Shown one piece after another: positions 21,504 to 29,636 of a stretch of 64,000 nt of DNA; the stretch's first letter is position 1, and each line of letters opens with the position of its first letter. The DNA comes from Tilletia caries (Eukaryota; Basidiomycota; Exobasidiomycetes; Tilletiales; Tilletiaceae), in assembly GCA_032718865.1 (NCBI GenBank), contig JALUTQ010000045.1:372001-436000 (forward strand). Direction: 5' to 3'. The translations under genes were made by a program, and so were the position numbers. The notes under the pieces are model-generated. The model was not told the DNA's origin. It worked only from the letters and a program-made list of their open reading frames with translations, and ran no database searches.

Positions 21504-21944
21504 ATGAGAGTTCTGAACCTTGCCCTCGCGGCATTCGGCCTGCTGGCTAACAACGCCGTCGACGCATCCAACAGCAATCCAAACGATCCATAACCGCCCG
21601 AGCGGATGCCTCCACTGTCCTGCAGCCTGTTTCCCGGAGGCAGCACCGTCTCCATTGGCACCAAGCGCAACGAAACGACCTTCACTACCAGCTCGAAGGA
21701 AATGTTCGTCAAATCCTCCGTGATCTCGATCCTATCTCCCCTGCCGGCCCGAGCCAACGTCACCGTCCCGCCGGAATATGAGTACCTCTCCTACTTACGC
21801 GACCGACACGTCAGCGGACCTTCCAAGTCAATGAGTACCAATTGGGTGTATCGTTTATGCCGGGTACGCTGGCTTTGGCGACCTCCTTCGACCACATTGT
21901 ACAAGACTAGAGTGTCTCTAGCTGTAAGGCAAGGCAAGTGCTAA
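21504..21944 (+). pseudogene. Decayed secreted-protein gene
   Basis: ATG at 21504 opens a typical signal peptide (MRVLNLALAAFGLLANNAV, then DAS). After about 30 codons an in-frame TAA interrupts. The same frame then stays open to 21944 and reads a plausible folded extracellular segment: LSCSLFPGGSTVSIGTKRNE, TTFTTSSKEMFVKSSVISIL and PPEYEYLSYLRDRHVSG. No intron with acceptable splice sites would remove the stop. The remnant is preceded by a 5' region duplicated at about 22.4-23.4 kb. Product unknown; small secreted proteins of this kind are often fast-evolving. Confidence 0.5.
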
Positions 21945-22479
21945 GTGCAAACTGCAAGGTGTAGAAGAGTGATGAATGACGAGGAAGAAAGGACTAAGTA
22001 CAAGGGATGAGCTCGGGAAGGGAAAAGATGAGGAGGAGAGAGGATAGCGTGGGAAATGTGGAGGTACTGGTGTTGCTATGCAAGATGCGTGTGGGAAAAG
22101 AAGGAAGTGGAGAGGAAGAGATCGAGATAAGATAAGATAAGATAAGGTGGCCACATGGACCCTGTCCAGCACACACATGGCCCGCAACATCATATTTGAG
22201 TCGAAGAAGCTCGGCCAGAATGTCGAGGTGTGGTCCTTGGCTCGACGGGCGAGCTGCTTGACGGACGCGTACGGCGTGCTGCAGGGTGTCAAGCAGAGTA
22301 ATGCCCACGTTACTGTCCATACTACTACAGCAACAAGACGGTGAGCGGGAAGTACTTTGCGGCTTCTTGCAGAACAAGGATGATCGGCTTGACTTCCTCG
22401 CCTAACAGGGTGTCGATCAGGTGTGTACACAGGGCTAGTAATCGTGACTGTTCCTCATTCAGACCCACCTGACGCAACA

Positions 22480-23400
22480 CTGACCATTTCCCACTTCTGG
22501 GCTTTAAGCCAAGGTGATGTGTTGGCTGTTGCAGGTCAGGAGGTTGCTTGCGTAATGTCTACCACGTTCCAGGCCGCAGCTCTCACGTTCCATCCTGTGC
22601 ATTTTCGCTAATGATTCCCACGTCTTTACATGACCGCGCACGCCATGCCATGTTCTTTTTTTCCATCTTTCGCTTCCACTACCTTTCTAGCAAGCTGCAC
22701 TTTGCAAAGAATTGCGGGCCGCAGTCCACAATTCAAGGCTCGGCAACTATCTTCACTATGTAACTATGATAACTATATAGTTATAACTAATAGTGATAAC
22801 TTGACTATACTTTGGGCGGCGAAGCCGCCTAGAACAAATAGTAGCTCTAACTTTTTCAGATCGGCGCGGAGTAACTAATAGTTGAAATAGTTATGAAAAA
22901 TCGCACTTGGCTGATGTAGCCCTAGATAGTCACTATGTAGTAGCTCCAGCTACTCCTAGTCACATATAGTCGCTATTTCAGTTACTCATAGCCACATATA
23001 GTGACTATTTCACCCAAATGTAACTTTTTGTGTTGGACAGGGGCTGGCTGAGACAGCTGTTGAATAGTTACTATATAGTAGTTCCAGTCACTTATAGCCA
23101 CATATAGTGACTATGTCGATCTCACTTTGTGCTGAACCAGTCACAGGTAGCTACTGGAAGTGACTATAGTGGCTATTTCAGCGAAAAGACACCGAAAATT
23201 TTGCATGGCTGAAATAGTAACTATTAGTTTTTATGGTAGCTATATCTCACTTGACTATACTATTTTCCGCTGAGGTGACCACTCACTATAACTTGACTAT
23301 ACTATTTCGCAGAAAAGTGGTAACTCTAGTAGCTTGCCGAGCCTTGGTCCACATTCTCAACAACCGACTTATGTGAGTGTTAGAGAGTATTTCCGTGCGC
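22480..23400 (+). repeat. Duplicated segment, copy B, interrupted by a MITE
   Basis: Diverged second copy of 20950-21440. It includes a protein-like frame (DATLTISHFWALSQGDVLAV ... VMSTTFQAAALTFHPVHFR, stop at 22611). It is split by the 613-bp element at 22734-23346. With that element and one target copy removed, the flanks join to match copy A up to its GTGAGTGT donor-like site. Confidence 0.5.
22734..23346. mobile_element. 613-bp MITE of AGTNACTA motifs
   Basis: The ends are a perfect 13-bp inverted repeat, CAAGGCTCGGCAA (22734-22746) and TTGCCGAGCCTTG (23334-23346). The flanks GTCCACAATT (22724-22733) and GTCCACATTC (23347-23356) look like an 8-10 bp target duplication, which fits a Mutator- or hAT-derived element. 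The interior is AT-rich, non-coding and packed with variants of ATAGTGACTAT/ATAGTCACTAT in both orientations. It sits inside the duplicated segment copy B. Confidence 0.75.
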
Positions 23401-24840
23401 TACTACGCTGTTCTGACGTTCTGACTCTTACCTCTGCTAGCGTCTCTCCAGTCTCCTGAATCTCCTAGAGACCGAGATAGCCGCCATCCTTGCGGGCGTC
23501 GAGGTCGATAGACATCCAGGAGCCCATTCCGTCCATACCCACCGTACACTGGAACATGGACGGCATCTCCGTCCCTACTCCCTCCAGGATTGTGCGTCCT
23601 TCTTCGTCTCCCCCCACAGGCCACAGCTCCACCATCCATCCGATCTAACGGCGTTACCCACTCGCGTCACGCCGCCGCCCAAGCAGGCAGCAGCAGCAGT
23701 AGTGAGTCGCGGGATCGTTTTAGGCACGTATACTTACCATGAGCCCCCTTCAGAACAGCATTCTCAAATCTCAATCAACCAGTCACATCTATGCCTCTGT
23801 TTTCTGTTCCACACTTCCTCTTACTTCATGCAATTCATTCGAGCCCATTATTGATTGATTATCGATTGTCCATCGCCTGAATGCCGGAAGCCCGCCAGCG
23901 GCCAGAATGCCACATGTTCATGACCGATTAGGTCAGTCCGCACTACGATTGGGCGGTGGGCCGAAGGCTCTTCCATACTTGTGAAGCATGAAGCATGAAG
24001 TGATGGACCGATTTAATTGATAATTGAGCCGCATCCATATTAATTATTAATCCGCCAGAACAGTCAATATATCATATTAGGGGGTCTCGCATCTCGCAGG
24101 TGGGCTACGATACATATTCAGTATTCAGTACATACATAATATCTAATATGAAGGTATTCCTCCCCGCACCGCATCGCATCGCAATCCATTCTGATGATAT
24201 TTATCTATATATCAAAAATCGATCGGTAAAAGACAGCCAAGAGGACAAAGCGGGCATGGGAAAACATGTTGCCGAGCTAGAAGTATGTGCACGGTGCTGG
24301 ATATATGCATCATCCATGACACTTGGGTCGAGACTGGTCTCACCTTTTAGTATAGTGGTAGAATGTTCACAACACACGGCTACACGGTCCCGGTCATTGC
24401 TGCGACGAGTGACGAGTGATGTACATACACATACAGAGAGTGGACGGTGTGTGGGTCGTGAAAGGTTGATTGCATGTGGTGGTAGAGAACTGAGAAGAAG
24501 ATACAACTTGGGTTGAGAGAAGGGAAAAACTCGGACACTTTGCACGTCACCCTCCATCCCGCATGAATGCTCATACAAGGCGGAAGGTCTCAGCGCGCGT
24601 ACGAGCCAGGACAACATACAGAGATACAGGAAACAAGATATGAGAGAACGAAGGCATAACGCCATCAGTCAGTCAGTGGGTCAAGCACGACCGTATGTAG
24701 AATGTACTCGGCACGAAAGGCCTTGCGCTGTTCGTGCCTTGCGCTGAGCGTCCGTGGCCCTCTCATCAGGCATCAGTGTCGAGAGGGACGGACGGATCGA
24801 GCTTCGAGAGTCGATATATAAGAGGATGGCGAAACCGAGC
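23357..24840. other. Intergenic stretch between two small elements
   Basis: No gene is supported. A short tRNA A-box-like match near 24349 lacks a B box. AT-rich segments occur at 24000-24130. TATATAAG at 24815-24822 lies just outside the next element. Confidence 0.45.
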
Positions 24841-24905
24841 GCTCAGGAAAAGTGGACCGGATGTTGAGACGCTGCTGACGCTCCTGAGACGCTGTTTAGA
24901 CGCTG
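24841..24905 (+). repeat. Left 65-bp terminal inverted repeat
   Basis: Begins GCTCAGGAAAAGTGGACCGG and ends TTTAGACGCTG. It contains three copies of GACGCTG. The mismatches to the right end are A/G at position 16 and C/T at position 35. Confidence 0.85.
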
Positions 24906-25207
24906 TGGTTCTGGGCGTCTCAGCACCGCGTGTGATGCGTGCCGACAGCGTCTCAAGAGCGGGAGACACGCTATCCATCCGCTGCGTACACAAAAGAGGC
25001 GGTCGACAGCGTGTCTCCCGCTGTGGACACGTTGTAGACACGCTCTTCTTCCATTCCTCTTCCACTGCCTTCCCGCTTTGTATACGCGCTTTTCACACGC
25101 TGCTCATACGCGGTTCAAACGCTTCGATTACGCTGACAACTGGAACTGTCGCTGGTCACATAGTAATGCCTGATATAGCTGCCTGCCTCGATCCTCCTCC
25201 CGGCTTC

Positions 25208-25739
25208 GGCCTCCTCGACCCCGTCGCCGTGGTGGACGTCGATGTCTATGTAGAGGACGCGGGTGTGGACGCGGAGGAGCTCGAGGATGCAGAGGACGAT
25301 GTCATTGACGTAGCAGAAACCCGAGGCCTTGCGCTTCTTGGCGTGATGGAGTCCGCCGGCCCAATTGACGCTGATGTCTGAGTTGTGATCTGATGAGCGG
25401 CGCCTGCGAAGATGGAAGGGAAGGCTGTCAGAGCTATGATTTTCCACTACATGCGCCGAAATCCTGAATGTATGCGCACCGATCGAGCCTCCTGCGCTGA
25501 TGGAGCAGAAGTCCCAGAGCCCTTCGAAGGCTGGACAATCTTCGCCAGCGCCGGCCAAGTCTACGAGCGAGAGGAATGCGCATATACATGCGCGGTCAGT
25601 GGGGGAAGTAGACATCCAAATATGGAGAAATGCATGTATACTCACGTCTGGCCGAGTCTCCTGTGAGTATGGCGACAGTCTCTGGGGTGACCATGCGGAG
25701 GAAGTCGACGTATTCGTCGGTATGGAAGCGTGTGAGCTC
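25208..25739 (-). pseudogene. Captured fragment of RPD3-type histone deacetylase
   Basis: It matches the N-terminal third of class I deacetylases: [20 protein letters not shown], an intron-like gap (donor GTGAGT at 25645, acceptor near 25567), [20 protein letters not shown] and AGGSIG. A second intron-like gap follows, then [29 protein letters not shown] and [17 protein letters not shown]. Homology stops there, so most catalytic residues are absent. Between GGSIG and NWAGG the frame shifts and residues are missing. It begins directly after the ARP4 fragment. The parent gene is not in this window. Confidence 0.8.
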
Positions 25740-25771
25740 GTTCGGGGTTGCGCGCGCCTCGTTCCTGGCCC

Positions 25772-26312
25772 AGCACGGCCGCGATGGCCTCTTTGAAGTC
25801 GGTCAAGGAGCGGAAGTCGTGATAGGCGCGATAGGACGGATGCGAAGCGGACAGCCGATCCTGTCGGAGGAGGTAATTCGGCGCGCTACCTGCCTCGACG
25901 GCCGTCTTGCTCTTGATCAGATACGGCGGGATGATATCGATTGCGTGATGCGGGGAGAGCCGTGGACTATTTGGCAGGGCGGAGGGTTGGGAGATGGACC
26001 ATTGTAATGCGCGGGTGATGGCTGATCCTCCGATGGGCTGGCGGTGGATTCCCTTACGGAGGACGAAGCCGTCAAGCACGGGGGTGGCTGTCGCGTGCGA
26101 TGCGCCGATATCGAGGATGAGCGCAGTCCCCTTCCCCGATGCGAAGGCGGAGAGCACGGTCTGGTTGGCGAGGTAGTAAGCGGGCGCCTGGAGCTGCTCA
26201 AACACGAGCTCGGTCAGCGCTTCACGCGCGTCCTTGGTATTATGGGATGGCTAGGTGAAGATGAGCGGGTGCTGAGTCGGGTCTGCGGAGAGGATGGATG
26301 CGAGCGCGTGTT
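25772..26312 (-). pseudogene. Captured fragment of ARP4-type actin-related protein
   Basis: It resembles the middle of Arp4/BAF53 proteins: EHALASILSADPTQHPLIFT, a TAG at 26253-26251 where a Glu of the usual TEP motif is expected, NTKDAREALTELVFEQLQAP, FASGKGTALILDIGASHATA, VLDGFVLRKGIHRQPIGGSA and IIPPYLIKSKTAVEAG, ending [21 protein letters not shown] corresponds to the second phosphate-binding loop of the actin fold. Beyond the end the sequence passes straight into the deacetylase fragment. Both parents act on chromatin (Arp4 in NuA4/SWR1/INO80, Rpd3 in Sin3 complexes), which may be chance. Confidence 0.75.
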
Positions 26313-26866
26313 CGGTTGCTCGAGAAGGAAGATAGTAGAGTCAGCACTGAGCACATAGCATCGCAAGTCATGGAGCTTCGCATCACTCATACACTCACAG
26401 TAGCTTGGACAGCGAAGACAGGTCTCGGGTCATGAGGATGGGGAGCGCATCAGCTGTGTGAGAGAGCGAAAGATGTGGTTAGCTGATGGCTGCCTGCGGA
26501 GCATGGAGCTGGTGAGTGGTGGCGAACTTACCTGTCGTTCGCTAAGTCTTTGAATGCAGCGTCCTGGCAGCGTGTTGCGATGAACCATGCTTGGTTGGCA
26601 AGCTGGCGGGCGGCGACGGAGCACAAGGTTGTTGAGCGCAGCGGCGTAGGAGCGTGTCGGGAAGGAGCGCGCTGGTCCGGCTGGGCTGCTTGGAGGCTTG
26701 AAGAATGGTGCTGTGTGGGAGCATCGTGTCCATGGCGTGTCGGCAGCGGGATTGATACGCTGTTAGAAGCTGGCGATGTTGGGTCGAAAGCAGGCTCGTG
26801 CTGGGCGCGAGTCAACAGCGTGTCCCGACCGCTGCAAATCCGATGTCACGTGAACTCGCGTTTGAG

Positions 26867-26931
26867 CAGCGTCTAAACAGCGTCTCAGGAGCGTCAACAG
26901 CGTCTCAACATCCGGCCCACTTTTCCTGAGC
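26867..26931 (-). repeat. Right 65-bp terminal inverted repeat
   Basis: Reverse complement of the left repeat, 63 of 65 identical by eye. Confidence 0.85.
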
Positions 26932-27509
26932 CGAGCGCCTTGAACCGATTTTCGGTTTTGTCTATTGGCCGACCCCGGTCGGTTTAGGTAGGTCGTCCGA
27001 CCCCAGCACTAGAGCAGTCAGAGCTCTAAAACCACAAAGACTTCCACTTTTCGCCTCTTTAAGCCAAAGAAAACGGCTCCTCCCTTGCTTTCAACAGCAA
27101 TTTTGCATCGATTGACCTCAAATCTCGCATGAGTACGCGTACAGGCGTCCTTGACATCCATGCAAAATTTGAGCCCGCTTTATTAAGTACGTTGCTGGGA
27201 CGGTCAAAGTGGGTAACTCAGAGGGGTCGGGTACCGATTCTCGCCGCCTCATAATCGAACAGGTGTGGAACGGCATGAACGGGCAAAAAAGCTTTGACCC
27301 TCCCCAAGTCCCCAGTTACACCGCCTTGATGCTTCCTGTACCATCCTTCCTTCCGCATCGGTACCTATAGTCAGCTGTGAACAGAAGGACGAGGGGAACA
27401 GACGGACCGAGCCGCCACCTGACTCGTACATACGCAGCGCTCCGAAGCAGTGATCTGCATCCTCACACATCGGCACAGCTCATATATACGGAAGCAAGGA
27501 TCCTCAGAT
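26932..27509. other. Spacer before the NADAR gene
   Basis: No gene is supported. It includes a small inverted repeat CCGACCCCGGTCGG at 26970-26983. The last 130 bases are the likely promoter and leader of the following gene. Confidence 0.45.
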
Positions 27510-28920
27510 ATGGCCGACACCCCTTCGAAACGGAAACGATCCAAGTCGCCCACCCCGAACTTGGCCGACTTCGAGGCAGAGCCTCAGACGAGCGATGCTA
27601 ACATATCGACGCAGCCAGGACAATCCATAGGGTTCGGCTGCGATGGACCGACGTGGTTGTTCCTAACGAACTCGTTCCCCTCCCGGATCGTCTGCGGTGG
27701 CACTGAGTTTCGAAATGCAGAAGCCATATTCCAGTACGTGTTGAAAGCTTCAAAGCGATACGTAATGTCCGGGGCTGACATCTTTCTCTCACCTCAACGT
27801 CTCCACCCATAAATGTAGAGCATCCAAGTTCGAGCAGCATCCGAATTTGCAGCTCGCTATTGCCAAGACGAAGTGGCCCGGCGATGTGATCGACAAAGCT
27901 CGAGTAAGTAGTAAATCTGACCATGGCAGTGTGGACCACCGGCGCTTACGACATTCACCAATTCATTCGACAGGCTTGGGAGGGCGAAATCTCTGAGACT
28001 TGGCTCGAGCAGCGGCTCCCAGTTGTGAGTGCGTTCGAGCCTTCGCACAGGCCTACTTCTTGCTCAGCACTTTTTCCTGTCTGATTTCTTCCTTGCTGTA
28101 GATGAAAGGTATTCAGGAACTGAAGTATACCCAGAACAGCGAGCTGCGAGCCCGGCTTCTCCAAACTGGCGATGCTGAGCTCTTTTACATTTCGTCAAAA
28201 GATGTGAGTAGAAACTTGATTTGCTCCTGTGTCGTTCCCTGCATCACCTTTCTCACAGCTCTCCTCCTTTCCCTGTCACAGCCCTTCTTCGGAGTGGGAC
28301 CGGACGCGGTTGGAGAGAATCATCTGGGCAAGATTCTGATGGATCTTCGTACCTCTTTCAGGAAAACACCATGCCCGGCCCTTCTTTCCATCGGCGCCAA
28401 CCTGAGCGAGTTTCGCCCCAACTCGCGATCCATTGTCTGGTGCGCCAACACTGCGTCGGAGAAGTGGTATCCTGCCGGTACTATAAGCCTGCGAGAGGTT
28501 ACGATCGAACCTGCCATTGAGGATGCCCCAGCATCCAAGCCTGCATTCCTGCATAGCATCGTGCACGGGGACGTACCTTGGACTATCTGCCTTCTGTTCC
28601 AAATCCGCGGAGCGGCCAAGGAGGGCACCGATGGACCCATGCTGGTGAACATCCAATTCGATCAGAAAACGACAGGCCGAAGCAGCTCCACCAGACAAGA
28701 AAACCAAAAGGTGCGCAAGGAGCTACTGATCATTCCAGCGGATACGACGCCGTTCCTGAAGGGCAAGGCTGTGGAGGACGATGTCTATCTGATCCGGCTG
28801 GATCTCAAGTTGCGCCAACACACGGATCAAATTTCGATCTGGCTGCTGCCCAACAAGTCCGCAAAGCGGCCCGAAAAGCCGGACTACCTTCTGGTCCAGA
28901 CAGTTGCGGTCGCGCCGTGA
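27510..28920 (+). CDS. NADAR (YbiA-like) domain protein with C-terminal extension, 366 aa
   Basis: Five exons in phase: 27510-27733, 27819-27903, 27974-28024, 28102-28203 and 28282-28920. The N-terminus is Lys/Ser/Pro-rich. Residues about 40-165 carry the NADAR pattern: FLTNSFPSRIVCGGTEFRNA, EAIFQASKF, MKGIQELKYTQNSELRARLL and a closing DPFFGVGPD...GENHLGKILMDLR. NADAR proteins process ADP-ribose/NAD-related N-glycosides, and YbiA acts on riboflavin-pathway intermediates. Two common family positions differ here: Glu-Ala where Glu-His is usual before FQ, and FF where FW is usual before G. The last about 200 residues are an extension of unknown function with several beta-rich stretches. The exact substrate cannot be inferred. 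Confidence 0.85.
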
Positions 28921-29636
28921 TGGAGAACCGCCTCTGCCCCCTTCCTGGGACCAACAACCCAGCCACCTCCGGCTCCTCCGGTAGGAAGCTAAGGCCCTTC
29001 CAGTGGAGATCCTCCCTGATCGCCTCATCACACAATTCAAAAATCCAGAAGCATCGTTCCTTCGCCGCCAGCTACCCGCAGCATATCTCTCTGCCCTACA
29101 TGGCGTTTCCAGTTTTCGTGGCACATCCCTTGTCCCTATATCCCTGCTCCCTTTCGCAACCCGCAATCTCGAATCTCAAGTGTGCGAATTCCAGCATGTG
29201 CTGCCCGCTGCCCGAGACACACAGACTGGCTGGAAAGGAAAGAAAGGTTCAAACATTGCAATTGGCAGAAAAGGAAAAGAGGAGAAGAGAGGAGGGGGGG
29301 GGGGGGTTGGAGGAACGACGGCGGCGAACCCGCATAGTAAAAAAAGGGGGGGGATAGGAAAACGTAAGTTGAGAGACCCCAAGCCCCAAGTTGGCATACA
29401 GAAAAAAGGCTGACAGCGTGCACCCAGAAACAAGAAAGGGAGGGAGGGAAAGGAGGTGTAGAGGGGGGGTGGTTCTCGTTCGCTATAGCACGTTTGCTTT
29501 TCCCAGGTTAGGTGGTAGTGGTGGTGTTGATACAGAAGGAGACGGGAATTGTTTGCCCCCCATTGCGACAGAAGCTTGAGGGGAAATTGGGGCCCAGATC
29601 GGACGAGGCGGTCGAAGTGAGCAGATCTTGGGGAAC
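28921..29636. other. Convergent 3' spacer with G-rich tract
   Basis: Both neighbours end here. A run of about 13 G (29295-29307) and further G-rich runs at 29343-29353 lie on the plus strand. No gene is seen. Confidence 0.5.

Larger units (their letters stand above)
24841..26931. mobile_element. Pack-type TIR element with captured ARP4 and HDAC fragments
   Basis: It is bounded by 65-bp inverted repeats (24841-24905 and 26867-26931) that differ at only two bases, starting GCTCAGGAAAAGTGG. CGAGC directly repeats on both sides (24836-24840 and 26932-26936), a candidate 5-bp target duplication. Subterminal DNA on both sides is filled with GACGCTG/CAGCGTC motifs. There is no transposase frame. 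Instead the interior holds, in one orientation, a fragment of an ARP4-type actin-related protein followed directly by a fragment of an RPD3-type histone deacetylase, both containing lesions. The superfamily is unclear. The HDAC part keeps intron-like junctions, so capture was of genomic DNA rather than mRNA. Confidence 0.8.

Noticed and set aside
24337..24408. tRNA A-box-like match TTTTAGTATAGTGGTAGAATG
   Set aside because: No B box, no T33-type anticodon loop and no acceptor pairing follow. At most a decayed fragment.
25115..26205. Active HDAC and ARP4 genes
   Set aside because: Both are truncated and carry a stop or frameshift, they abut each other, and both lie inside inverted repeats. 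They are captured fragments.
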